Below are positions 38,750 to 50,649 of a DNA stretch of 64,000 bases, piece after piece (position 1 is the first letter of the stretch; every line of letters starts with the position of its first letter). The translations under genes and the position numbers were made by a program. The notes beneath the pieces are model-generated. The model was not told where the DNA came from. It saw nothing but the letters and a program-made list of their open reading frames with translations, and ran no database searches. Location: positions 25,708,811 to 25,772,810 of the forward strand of contig OY282605.1 of the NCBI GenBank assembly GCA_958298945.1, in the 5' to 3' direction. The DNA is from Atherix ibis. Taxonomy: Eukaryota > Arthropoda > Insecta > Diptera > Athericidae.

Positions 38750-39303
38750 ACAGGTTTTCATTTTCTACATTTGTACAATTTTTTAACACATATATGCATT
38801 TTTTATACACACATAGTCATGAGAACACAGTCGCTCCTATGGAGCACATAGCGGCACCAGAAAACTCCGTTAACTCTCCTCCGTCTGCCTCTGCCCTGGC
38901 TTCCTGCCTGAGGTACGGTTTGAGGTACGGTCCGGATGCTTCCGTGAACTCGCTTCCATCTGCTTCTGCCTTTTTGGGTTTTGCCTGAGGTACGGTCTTG
39001 GGTTTTTGCCTGAGGTACGGTTTTTGCCCTGAGTACGATGAAAGCCAAATGAGTTCTTGCCTGAGGTATGGTCCGGTTGATTCTTCTTGTGCTGTTTCTT
39101 GATAAGGTGGTTTTTATAGCTTGCGGCTTATCAGACCAGCGAAGCAGCCTCCAGTGACGTTGGGGGACCCTACGGACTACATATATAAGGCTTGTAGTCA
39201 GGCCTTTCACCCCGGCACCAATGCCGAGATGGCGGCAGCGGGAATCGAACCCGCCACCTACCGAGTGTGAGTCGGTCACCTTGACCATTGCACCACACAC
39301 TCC
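38750..39303 (-). mobile_element. tRNA-Val-derived SINE
   Basis: The minus strand begins GGAGTGTGTGGTGCAATGG, with an A-box-like segment at 39296-39286 and a perfect B box GGTTCGATTCC at 39251-39241. An anticodon-like arm (ACCGA, loop CTCACAC, TCGGT) would read CAC (Val). The acceptor stem does not pair, so it is not a functional tRNA. The body carries about six copies of a CCGTACCTCAGGC motif. It interrupts a LINE reverse transcriptase. Confidence 0.7.
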
Positions 39304-40258
39304 AATATATAATGGATATGCCATCAAATATATTGCTACGGACAGCACATTGACGGTCACTGAGTAGTTTCCTTGATTAAAGATATTTCAGTAGCCGGTA
39401 GTTTATCAGTGGTTCCGTGACCTTAGAAAAAAGGGATATGGCTCAGCAATTAGAGAGGGAAAAGGACTCGTCTTTCTTAAGAATTGGTTTAACGGTCTCT
39501 GTTTTCCATCTATTCGGAAAGATTCCAGAAGAAAAGGATAGATGGAAAAGCTCACGCAGTAGTTTTGCCAATATAGAAGAACATCTCTTCAGAACTATGG
39601 GGGATATAGCATTTGGACCATTTGATACTAATAGTATAAGTGCGAAAATAAGTTTATCCAATACAGGCGTAGGTAAGGCACAACTTGGAAGAGAGGGAGA
39701 TGCGGCAAAGTGATCGGCGAACAAATTGACATTGTCTTTTGAGCTGACAACTGAAGTTTTATTATGAAGAAGCGTCGGGATGGATGAGCAGATGGAATTT
39801 TTGATTCTTTTGGCCATTAACCAATACTGTTTACTTTCCCTAGGGTACTGTAGTATTTTCTGCCTTATCTTTTGGTTGTAATAAAATTTAACGCTGGATA
39901 AAAGTATTGCAGTCAATTCTAGCTCGTTTAGACATCTTCTAGTTTTCCTCAGAAGGCTTAACACTTTTTTCCCAAACGCCTTTTTGCAGTTTGAGTCAAA
40001 CCACGCTTTTGCATTTGGCCTGACACTCTTCATTCAATATGGAATAAAGTATTTCATACCGAGTATATGTATAATAATGTTGGTGAGAAATCATACTGAC
40101 CAGTTAAAACTCCTAATAAAGCTGTTTAGATTATCTCAGTTTACCTTTTTGTACTGACAAACTGTCCATTTATTAGCTTTGTCTTTAACTGAGTGGTTTT
40201 TGTACGAAAAATTAGCTGAGATGCGAACATTTGTTGATGGTATATTTATCGGGGTCGG

Positions 40259-40287
40259 ATTTGGACAATTAACTCTTCAAGACTATA
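40259..40287. repeat. Right copy of the 29-bp direct repeat
   Basis: Same sequence and orientation as 35672-35700 with one mismatch. It abuts the point where LINE homology starts (5'-truncated end), so the pair may be a target-site duplication. Confidence 0.65.
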
Positions 40288-40299
40288 CCATATACTAAT

Positions 40300-43000
40300 A
40301 TAGAGATATTTAAAAAAATAAATTTTAAAAAAGCAACAACATAAATAAGATGAAAATTCAAAAACTCAATTTGTATTTATGTAAGATTTGTCAAAAGTTA
40401 TAAAAATTATTTAATTTGTTCCTTGGAAAGTATAGTTAAATCCAATATATTTTTAATTAAGACTTTGATAAAATTTTAATATTAAATGTAAAAAATTTAA
40501 AAAAAAATAGCTACAACAATTCTTGCAAAACTTGGTGCTTTTGTTTAGATTTAAATTCTCAAGTTTAGGCTAAAAAGGGTTGGTTATTCATATGCGCTTA
40601 GTATAGTCTCTTGTTCTTTATTTTCTAAGAAATACTTGCTAATAGATACAATAGCTTCTCCAATAGTCACTTGTGGGTTTTAAGAGCCTTATATACTGAA
40701 ATTATACTTATTGGCTTATCCACCGAGTATAGTAATATGAGTCTTATCACTGAAGAAAATGTTGTTCAAAAAAAATACGTCTACAATTGAAAACTTCAAA
40801 CATTCTTTTATTTCACTTTGATAATAGATATATTCATTTTTTTTTTATTTGCTAATATTTTCAAAAAGAAATATTAACAAGAAAATTGTTTTTTCTTTAT
40901 GCAAAATACCAATTCACATTATTATTGATAAAATCTGTCATTTAAGCCGAATTGAAAATTCAAACAAAAAATGGAGAATAATACGTTTTCCAATCGATTT
41001 TGGAAAAGTAATACGATTGAGGCTTTCTGATTAAATTGTTTACAAAATTGAAAGTTTCCCCTTAGTCCAATAAGTATAAAAATATCCAGATCCTTAGTCC
41101 GATAAGTGCATATCAATGGGCATGTGGCAAAATGTTCATGCTAATGTTATTGAATATGCTAAAACGATCATATATATATAGGGTTTTTTTCTCTTCTTAT
41201 TTGTAATAATATAATAAGTACAATTCTATTTTTTTTCTTAATAAAACCAAATTATATCTACAATATAAGTATGGAGAAAGAGTAATAATAAAATAGCAAA
41301 CTTTCTATTTAAATAATTCACCAATCTATACAGCACACAGTAAAAGTTCTTAGACCATTTTAAACTTATTTTTTTATTACTAATTAATATTCATACGAAC
41401 ATAAGATTCTATGTATATGATCATAAATATAAGGATATCAAAAATTACCCAGAAAGACTTAATCTATTTTTCAATGGATAGAAAATGTTCATATCATACA
41501 TAAAAGGCAAAAAAGGCTTGCTTATAATTTAGATAAGTTAACTTTAACCAAATTCAATTACCTTTTCGTTAAAATTCTTTTCCGAATTATGCTTTTGTTC
41601 TGTACATTATTTTTAATACAATATCGTATATGGTAATTTTCAATTATTAAGAAAATTTATATACTTTTAGATGTAAGATGATGTCTTTCTTTCAAAGTCA
41701 AATAATTCTATTCGTTAAGCAAATTCAATTTAAAATCATAAATTGTTAATATTTTTTTATTATCTTAAAGTAAGTGTGTTTATTTTTAGAAATATACTCT
41801 TAAAATATTTTTAAAAGCATTACCAATTATTTTAATAGATTTAATGTATTTATAAATTTCCAAATTGTCTTTGTAGAAATTTTAATTCAAATTATAATAA
41901 TTATATAAATTTTACATGATATTATGGGTAATTTGCAATTTTTATACAAAGAAATAAAAAAATATATTGTAATTTAACAATTTTGGATTACGTTATTTAA
42001 AAAAAAAAAAAAACTTTATATTACAATTACCGGGTTATGTCAATAATTAGGTTAACGTCTAATGTGAAATACGACATATTTAGTTAAAAATTTAATTAGT
42101 GCACATATCAGCATTTATAAGGTGCGGTTGAAACTTATTTTTGGTAATTTTTTTCTATCTACTCCTACATTATTAATTATAATTAATAAGGTTTTATATA
42201 AGAAAATTAATTCATGTATGAACTTTCTCTTCCTTAATTAATTCTTTACTGTTTAGATAATAAAGTACCACAAAAATTGACCTTGTCACTACTTTTTTTG
42301 ACCATATGTTAAGTACGAATAGTATTAATTTATGAAAATATATGTTCAAATAAGGATTATCCGGATAACAAATACAAACTATACTTCGTATATTAATAAG
42401 ATTTTATACACCTACAAGTCTAAAAGTATTTTTACATGAAAATTTACTTTTATTGAATTATATCATTTCGACTATGCATATTTTTTTTTTTTTTGAATTT
42501 ATATATTTCTACATTGTAGAATATATTTTGCTATAGAATAACTTGAAGTTTATATTATTAATAAGGATGTATTCCAACTAAAAGTGTTAACATTATTTTC
42601 AGCACAATATTTAATTCATCCAATCACCTCTTCACTTCTGTTAGCATAGACAAATCCACCCACTTTATGAACCAATAATATATTCGTTCATTGTTATACG
42701 AGTACAAACTCATACCACAGATCCCTTACATATATTGTAGTTCGGTCACTTCCATACCATTATCTAGTTCTCAAACCCCTTATTTGAGTACTTGCTCATA
42801 AATTAGTACAGTTTATCCCCTATGTACACCGCTACTCTGAATGACAAAATGTATTTATTGATATTTTTATTAAAAATATATTAATAATGGAATTATTGAA
42901 TTTACCTATATAAATTACTTTTTCTACATAATTTAGTTTCAATTTGAAAATATTATTGTGTTGGGAAATAAGTTCATGACCTTTTTTGAACCAAAATTTT
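40300..43000. other. AT-rich stretch with no recognised feature
   Basis: Small open frames at 40849-41116 have no recognisable domain. I see nothing I can support. Confidence 0.5.
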
Positions 43001-43017
43001 CGTTTAATAATTTATTC

Positions 43018-43736
43018 GGTTGTCGGAAAAGTCATGACGTAATTTGTTCATTTTTGGAAGTACTAAAGTTACTTGCATCTATATTATTCCTATGTAATTT
43101 AGGAATTTATCTGGGTTGTTTACTTTTTATGGTTTTTACAACAGGTTGAAGTTGGAAGACCAAACTTTGCATTGACGCCACATTTTCTTGGTCAACGACG
43201 GTCCTTAGTTAGAAAGGCATGAATTGAGTCAACCCAGCGTTACACGACGCGATAGAATGCAGAAAAATTGAACATCCATCATTCAACTATTTCCGACCAC
43301 CTGAAGAATCTGAGATACATAAGCCAGCTCGATATTTGGATTCCTCATGCACTCAAAGAAGTTGCATTTGACGGCATTTATAAACATATGCGACATGCTC
43401 ATTAAACATGAAGAAAACGATCCTTTCTTGAAGCGATTGATAACTGGTGATAAGTAGTGAATTGTTTACAACATTGTGGTCTTGGTCCTGGTGTAATGAT
43501 CCGCCTCAAACAACATCGAAAGAGGACACTCATTTTAAATGTGTCGCCGTTTTTGAGCCTCTACCAAAAAGAAACACACAATCAATCCAGAAGTATACTA
43601 TCTTAAAACCCAACCTCTATAAACGAGGAATTATAAAGGTCGCTCTAAAAGATGGGATTATCGAGCAAAATATATTATCGTTGATCTTTGTTCTTTATAT
43701 AATTAAATACACTTCCTGAAAACTTTTCCGACAACT
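43018..43736 (+). mobile_element. Deleted mellifera-type mariner
   Basis: Short inverted ends GTTGTCGGAAAAGT (43019) and ACTTTTCCGACAAC (43722) bound about 720 bp. Inside, the plus strand reads HEENDPFLKRLITGDK, followed by tandem stops, then fragments resembling the mariner VYNN...SW region and a C-terminal KRGI. Most of the catalytic domain is gone. Confidence 0.7.
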
Positions 43737-43751
43737 CAATATTAATAATAT

Positions 43752-44688
43752 AAAAGTATCGCGAATTTTGAATTTCCGCCGGTTATGTATATTCGATTTT
43801 CGATTTTATTATGGCGTTATGTTGATACTCATGTGTCTCACTTATGCTGACAAGTTCGGCCATTGTCAATGTTCAGTTAATTTTTGACAGCTGCTTTGCT
43901 TGCACGTGTTTTGGCTCGTCTTCGATTTTTGCCCATTTTCGACCAAAAACAGTATCGCATTAACATTGCTAAGGAGCTGTTGGACTCTCTCCGCAACCAC
44001 CCAAATTTGCTCCAGAGGGTTAGAACTGGTGACGAATCAGAGGTTTATGGTTATGACGTAGAAACCAAAGCTCAGTCAACCCAATGGAAGCTGCGCTTAA
44101 GCCAAAACCGAAAAAAGCGCGCCAAGTTCGGTCGAATGTGAAGAGTTTGCTTACAATTTTCTTTGATTGCAGGAGCGTGGTGCATCAAGAGTTCTTGCCA
44201 CAGGCTAGAACGGTCAATAAGGAATATTACCTGCAAGTTTAAGCGAAAGTTGCGTGAAGCAATCCGCCAGAAACGTCCGGATTTGTAGAAGAACAAAAAT
44301 TGACTTTTGCACCCATGATAACGCCCCCGTTCACACATCGTTGCTTGTGCGCGAAATTTTAGCCAAAAACAACACACTTATAATGCCGCAGCCACCGTAT
44401 TCCCCAGATCTGGCCCCCTGTGATTTTTTCTTTTTCCCTAAACTAAAGACCCCCATGAAATGACGACGCTACGCTACGATTGAGGAGATAAAGATGGCAT
44501 CGAAGAAGGAGCTGAACAAGATCAGAAAAAATGATTTTTTGAAGTACTTCGAGGATTGGAAAAAATATTGGCACAAGTGTATAATATCTGGTGGGGATTA
44601 CTTTAAAGGGGACAAAATAGATATTCATAAACAAATAAATAATTTTTGAAAAAACACAAAATTCGCGATACTTTTTGAACAGACCTCA
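43752..44688 (+). mobile_element. Mariner relic with CGCGA-type terminal repeats
   Basis: Inverted ends contain AAGTATCGCGAATTTTG (43755) and CAAAATTCGCGATACTT (44657 onward). The transposase has LLQRVRTGDESEVYGYDVE, HDNAPVHTSLLVREILAKNN, YSPDLAPCDFFFFPKLK and a C-terminal KYFEDWKKYWHKCIISGGDYF-like end spanning several frames. The N-terminal part is missing and GDESW has lost its Trp. The left end appears truncated by a few bases next to the preceding element. Confidence 0.8.
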
Positions 44689-44699
44689 TATAATTGAAA

Positions 44700-45530
44700 G
44701 GCATTTTATTCAAAAAAGCCTCAATCGATAGTGACAACTTGCTCCCATCTTTTTGTTAGTAAACGGATACCTCGAAGGAAAAATTGTGAATCTTTTGATT
44801 TGACAATATTTCCCATTTTATTAATTTCAAGTATTTCTGAACCCGTTTTATAATATTTATTGTCCAATGGGGTGGCATGTCAGTTTGTCATGTTTATTGT
44901 CCTATTCCGGCCGTTTTTCCTTAAAAGATTGATTCAGTCTTATTAGTTACAGTCGATAATGATCATCAGCGATAGTTTCGAATAATTTCAGAAGAAGTTC
45001 ATAATAAATAACATCCCCTTGATCCCAGCATATACACAGGATTACCTCCAAACTTTGGATACCGAGTTTTATCCTGGTTTTTCGTTGGTGAGTCCAGGGC
45101 CTTGATGGACCTGCTTATCCTGGTTTTTCGTTGTGAGTCTAAGGCAAAAAAATCCTTTCTTTACTGTCATCCGAGTAGCATCTCACACGTGAGCAGATAT
45201 CTGGGACACAATTTCCTACTTTTTGGACAATTCCTATTGCACAAAAATACTAACCAATAGTAGATCTATCAATATTTAACGCAGTTGATAAGAATTACTT
45301 GATTAAGTGTGAATTGGAACCCCTTCGCGTTCTTCGTGAAGGGGTTCCGAAAAATTTCAAGACGCAGAACTGTTAGAAATTCTAACAGTTCTGCGTCTTG
45401 AAATTTTTTCGGAACCCCTTCGCGTTCTTCGTTACTCACGTTGAAATTACCGTTTTTAAATCGCCGAAGCATTACTTCCAAAAATATAGTAATAAAGAAG
45501 AACATCAGGGTTAATGCTGGCATTTAACAT
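44700..45530 (-). mobile_element. Mariner relic on the minus strand
   Basis: Near 44730-44820 the minus strand reads SKDSQFFLRGIRLLTKRWEQ then VVTID, the C-terminal end of a mariner transposase. At 45470-45360 it reads RRFKNGNFNVSNEEREGVP and KKFQDAELLEFL, the helix-turn-helix linker. The centre is missing or unrecognisable, and a long palindrome (45316-45431) lies inside. Confidence 0.65.
45316..45431. repeat. Snap-back palindrome within mariner relic
   Basis: Arms 45338-45378 and 45380-45421 are complementary except for one extra T, around a single central A. In addition a 21-bp stretch GGAACCCCTTCGCGTTCTTCG at 45316-45336 is repeated directly at 45411-45431. This layout is what a template-switch or snap-back replication error leaves. 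Confidence 0.85.
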
Positions 45531-46539
45531 TGCCAAAAAAAAGTTCTTCACACTGCGAACGAATGTTTCATCAAACACGAATCTATTACCACTAGCGACA
45601 TCATTTTGAAAAGGACAACAACTTATGCTTATATCCAATACCATTTTTACCAGAAAAAATAATAAATATTCTTCAACCAATCCTACTGATAAATTCTGTA
45701 GGATTGCCTACACATGAGAAAATAATGAATAAATACTCTATCAAATAAATCCAAATAATAAAACGAAACCCTTTTTATGTAAGTATTTTAATATACATGT
45801 TAGTTCATTAATCATTTGTGTATTAATCAACAAAAAAAAAAAAAAAAAATTCTGTAACTATTATTCTTAATATTTTTTCGGCTTCAATATTCTGGACTAC
45901 TGGGAATCGTCAACAATTTCTGGTGATGTTTGGCTCTGATTAGCTTGTATCGGGGTATAAATATGATAATTTCATTAAAACAATCTCTGTGAATTTTGTT
46001 GAAAATAATTAATTTTCATTATGGATACTTTTGGGGAAAAATATAAATTTGAATTTGAGTATATAAATATTATTTATTTAGTTATCTATATTGGCTGGTA
46101 TAACCAGAAATTATGATATTCAAAAATATTTAGAGACATTTTAATATATGATCGATATTATTTCATATTAAATAAAGCGTTGAACTTTTTTAATATTGTA
46201 TAATTTGTATTATAATTGGTAGAATTATAATTAAGAATGTTTATAATTTGTGCTTATTTCTATGTGAAAATCACATTATTTGATAAATTTTGTAAATCAA
46301 ATTTAAGCATTAGATTTGATGTATTAAAATAATTGGCATCATGTTGAAATTATATTTTATCTCGTATATTTATATTCAAAAAAGGAATTTTGCAATAAAT
46401 TCCGTGAAAAGACCTTTTTCGAATTTTATCATTATGCACATGGTAAATTTTACAAAGTATTTATATTAATTGTTGAGATATTAAAGGGTGTATTATAGAT
46501 CAAAATTTGCCATTTTATAACATAGATGCGTTAAATATA

Positions 46540-47330
46540 CGCAGAAAATGCACCGATTAGGTATTGGAACAATCGGCTTTTTCGAGAAAAAAATTCTTCA
46601 GCAAAGGGGCTCAAATCTCGCTTGGTAAATAAGTTCATTTGCAAAAAATTTTTGCAGTAAACAAAAATATATGAAACTCTAAAAGCCCACATGTAACTGT
46701 AGAGAAGCCATTGTATCTGCAAAAAGTGACTGTTTGATGTGCATTTTACAAGGTCTAAAGAAGTCATTACCATGTATCGCTATAAAAATGAATGAGACAC
46801 CATTACTCTGAATTGAAAGCGTTATAATTTTTTAAAATTTAAACTTAAAGCTTTTAATCAAGCCTATATGTGGTTTCAACAAAATTATACCATAAGCAAC
46901 ATAATACGAATAATTTCGACTTTAGTACGCGAAATTTTGTGCCTTCATATTTGACACCAATGGACTTTTTTTTATTTTTTCAAGCAAAAAATTATTCTTA
47001 CATAAAAGAATGTAAAAACAAGTTATTAAAAAATTTTTCTCAAAAAGATCAAGTTTTTGGAAAAGTTCTTGTTGAAATTTTTTTTAAATATTTTCATTTA
47101 TAAAAAAAAAATTTCAAAGCACAACATTTATCTCCAAAATCCTTTAATTGACGCTGTTAAACATTTTTTTATAAACTCATCTTAAAAGTCGTATGAATTC
47201 ACATAAAAAATGGTATTTACAGAAGAATCTTTTAACCTTAGAGGACTTAAAAATCAATATCAGTGAAGGAATGGTCGAATTTCTTTCCGAAGCAAATCAC
47301 AAAAAATTATCTTAAAAGGATTAAGTCATG
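46540..47330 (+). mobile_element. DDE_3-type transposase relic (copy 1)
   Basis: In successive frames the plus strand reads VEKPLYLQKVTV, MWFQQNYT, LTPMDFFLFF and LTLEDLKINISEG. These match in order the transposase segments seen at 55960-56470. Stops and frame changes are frequent. Confidence 0.65.
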
Positions 47331-47339
47331 AATGAAGCT

Positions 47340-49330
47340 TTGTGTTAGTTTTTTAAATAATTCTATATTTTATACATAATGGCAATATTTATGCAATATA
47401 ATTTTTATAAAAATCTTAAATTAAAATATATTTTATTTAATTTTACTTTCCGTAACTAAAATTGAATAATCCTATATGAAAAAAAAACTCCCTCACCTTA
47501 ATGCATAACATGCATGCATGTATGTCTACATAAAAGTATAGAATAGTTCTAGTATACATATATATCGATATGACATGCAATTTTTTCACAATGTCCAATT
47601 ATGATGACATGACCTATTAGCATGTTCATTTGATAGGGAATACTTTATCACTAAAGGTATTTTCTACAATGACTTTACGGTGCCCAGCTCTTGATGCAAC
47701 ACAATATATTCAATTACTTGTAACTTTCCCAAATGAATTTAGAAATTATTTACCACAGAAACGTTATTAAATTGAGTATAAAATATTTTACGAACAATTC
47801 TACATTTTCATAGTTAAATGTTCTTATCACCATTCGAAAGGTAAAAAATTTATAACACATTTTCCTTTGAGAATTAAAATTAATACCTTTACATTTTCTT
47901 CATATTAAAGATGATATTAATTATTCTAATAGAAATAATTATTTTTACGATATTTTTATACATGAAAAATATGACAATTTCATAAAACGGATGTATTCAC
48001 ATATATGACTGTATGTGTATGTATCTAACTACTGGTGTACAGGGTATTAACAACTCAACAATAAACTCTGTAAGACCTTCCAATAAAATATCTTGTGATG
48101 ATGAAATATCTTCATTTTTTTCGGTTTCTGGTAATTTATTTTAATTTCTTTACGCTTCAAGTAGATTAAAATTAAATTATGGTAAACATAAAACATTCGA
48201 TTTAACATTTTACGACTAGACGACATTTCATAATCGTGCTTACGTTTATGTTCAGTGGTTTAAAAAGCCGCAAAATTCTCTTCACCGAAATAATCTTAAA
48301 AGATGCCCATTTCTATAAATTTATTTTTTATGTTATAAAAACAAAAATCGTGTACACGAATTTGGTCTATTTCGAAATGCATATTATTTGAACTCTGTTA
48401 AAATGTAAAGAAAAACACAACCTTTTTAATAAAAAAAAAAAAAAACGATTAAAAGTAAATAAATGCAGAATAAAGAAATGAAATTCTGTTAATGACAGAT
48501 TATTAATAATTAAAAATTAAGTGTTCATTTTATGAAAGTGTGAATATTAATTATTGAAGAGTTTCTATATTTTGATTTTAATTGAAGAATTTTTCTAAAA
48601 TAATTTTCTACTATAAAAATATGGTATCTTTTTTCTAAGTTATAAAAGTGCAATTTATACAAAAATTGATGATATTCATATAAAAATATAATATTTTTTT
48701 GTGGTTCTGAACAAAAAATGCTAAAATAACAACAATTTAACTATTCATGAATTCACAACTTTTAGATGAGAATACTTACAAGTATGTAGTGTTACTTGAA
48801 ACTTTTACTCAAACTTAATTTGGAATTAAGTTACTTGAAAGATTTAAAAGATTTAACTGGATAAGCGAAAAGGTATATACTTACTTATAAAGGGATTATT
48901 CTAAAAGAAAGAGTATTTTCTATTTTCTTTGTTTTTGATAATTTTTATACTTCTAACCGTGACGATAAGTTTTTGTGACATTTAAAAAATATTAGTCACT
49001 ACTAAGATCTGTATTTTTTTATTATTAAAAAATAACATTTAAGTTTTCTTAACTGTTTGTATTTTTATAACTTTCATGTAAGCATAAACTTCATATATGT
49101 TTTCTTCTATTTTTCCTCCTTTTTGAATAACCTAAAATGAGTAAAGGACGACTTCAATGTTTATTCAGTAATATTTATGAAAATGATACTATCATCCATC
49201 TATAAAAACTCCGTATTACCCGGCTCTCGTTCAGAATTCTTAGCGTCACGATTTAGTTCTAGCGTGCAGAAAGCGATTTTGCAATTTTTTTAGAGATAAA
49301 TGATATTTTTGAATTCGGTAATTTAATTAA
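47340..49330. other. AT-rich stretch with no recognised feature
   Basis: No gene, RNA or element could be identified. Confidence 0.5.
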
Positions 49331-49332
49331 TT

Positions 49333-49551
49333 TTAGTTTAATGGTGAACTTTCTATTAATAAGGATCTTATTTCTTTATTGCTCTTCTGTGCATTTGTTA
49401 GAGATTCTATATCTGGAGTTGATTCGATTTCTTCAACTCGTAATAATGCATTGGTAGTAAATTTTTCTATAACGTCTGTTGTAAACTGACCAAAATTATT
49501 AGCAATCATAACTTTTTGGCTGCAAGATATACATTCAATTTTAAATAACAA
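49333..49551 (-). mobile_element. Ty3/gypsy-type pol relic (RNase H end)
   Basis: The minus strand encodes FGQFTTDVIEKFTTN, then ALLRVEEIESTPDIESL and NAQKSNKEIRSLL. This matches the junction between RNase H (FTTDIxHxxGxxNxxADALSR) and the integrase lead of gypsy-type retrotransposons. Only this small piece is recognisable. Confidence 0.6.
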
Positions 49552-49767
49552 GAATTACCAGGAAAATAAGGAGACTGACTTCTCGTCCTAATAGATTCTA
49601 TGTTAGACCCTCCCAGACGTATAGTATAAGTTTAAGCCTAGTTCAGTAACTACATGACCCTATAGAGCGTGATGAGTAGAGCTTTGTTTTTGCAGTACGT
49701 TATGAAAAATTTAACAGAGAAATTAAGAGCAACAATGGCCCATCAAATTTTGTGTGGAGCTGAGTGA

Positions 49768-50640
49768 ACACACGAGTTTGATACATGAAATATTTCAAGG
49801 ACCCAACGGGAGTGTTAAGCATTCGGTGGCATATAGGCATATTTGGAGTACCAAGAAGCAGTAGAAGATGATCTTTACTTAGGAATTTTTTCAATATCGA
49901 AAACTGATGAAAATGTGAAACGAGAAAGTGTATTTGTTAGCTCCAAAATAACTGTCCAATAAGTTTTTTATAAAGATATCCTTGAAAGGCGCAGAAAAAA
50001 GGTTTTTTGCTTAAGATGAGATATTGCAGATATTTGTAATGTCACATGGCCATCTTCATCAACAAGTTTTTGTCGGAAAAAAAGATTTCCCAAAATCAAA
50101 AAAAAATATTTGTGAACACACGCGTTTGATACACTAAATGTTTCAAGGACCCAACGGGAGCGTTAAGTATTTGGTAGTATATAAGCATATTTGGAGTACC
50201 AAGAAGCAGTAGAAGATGAGCTTTACTCAGGGAGTTTTTCAACATCGAAAACTGACGAAAATGTGGAACGAGCGAGGGTTGTCCAAAATAACTATCCAAT
50301 AAGTTTTTTATAAAGATATTCTTGAAAGGTGCAGAAAAAGGGTTCTTTGTTTAAGATGAGATATTGCAGACATTTATAATGTCACACGGCCATCTTCATC
50401 AATGAGTTTTTGTCGAAAAAAAAAGGATTTCCCAAAATCAAAAAAAAATACTTGTAAGTACCTTAATCTCGGTAAAATTAAGAATATTAAAAGGAATATA
50501 ACCGAGGAACTGAAGGTGATTCCGCTTGAAGCTTTCTAGACCTGCTTCGAAGAGTGGAAATACCGCTTTTGCCGATGAATAGCAACCCCCAAAAAAAACT
50601 ACTTTGAAAGGCAGAACATTGATACATAAAAATAAAATAA
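49768..50640. repeat. Tandem direct duplication of about 345 bp plus mariner C-terminal relic
   Basis: Copies at about 49768-50110 and 50113-50455 share GGACCCAACGGGAG, TTGGAGTACCAAGAAGCAGT and GGCCATCTTCATCAA, with a run of near-identical sequence. Immediately after, 50500-50620 on the plus strand reads LKVIPLEAF, TCFEEWKYRF and NYFEGQNIDT, the C-terminal end of a mariner transposase. The repeats are therefore probably transposon-derived. Confidence 0.7.
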
Positions 50641-50649
50641 AATTGTTTC

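Larger units (their letters stand above)
35701..40258 (-). mobile_element. 5'-truncated LINE with nested mariners and a SINE
   Basis: Minus-strand coding begins at the right edge. Around 40030-39443 it reads NAKAWFDSNCKKAFGKK, FPNRWKTETVKPILKKDESF and, after a stop, ISLFSKVTEPLINYRLLKYL. After the inserted SINE it resumes at 38727 with IIALDISKAFDRVW, SGVPQGCIVSPALFLIFINN and YFADDST. These are ordered LINE reverse transcriptase motifs of the Jockey/CR1 kind. The endonuclease is missing. Only about 140 bp of possible LINE sequence follows the mariner at the 3' side, so the 3' half is deleted. The element is dead. Confidence 0.7.

Noticed and set aside
39229..39303. Functional tRNA-Val gene
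   Set aside because: The A/B boxes and anticodon-like arm are present, but the acceptor ends do not pair and a SINE body follows, so a tRNA-derived SINE fits better.
38803..39360. An Arg-rich protein of 185 residues on the minus strand
   Set aside because: It is a chance reading through the SINE head, body and CCGTACCTCAGGC repeats.
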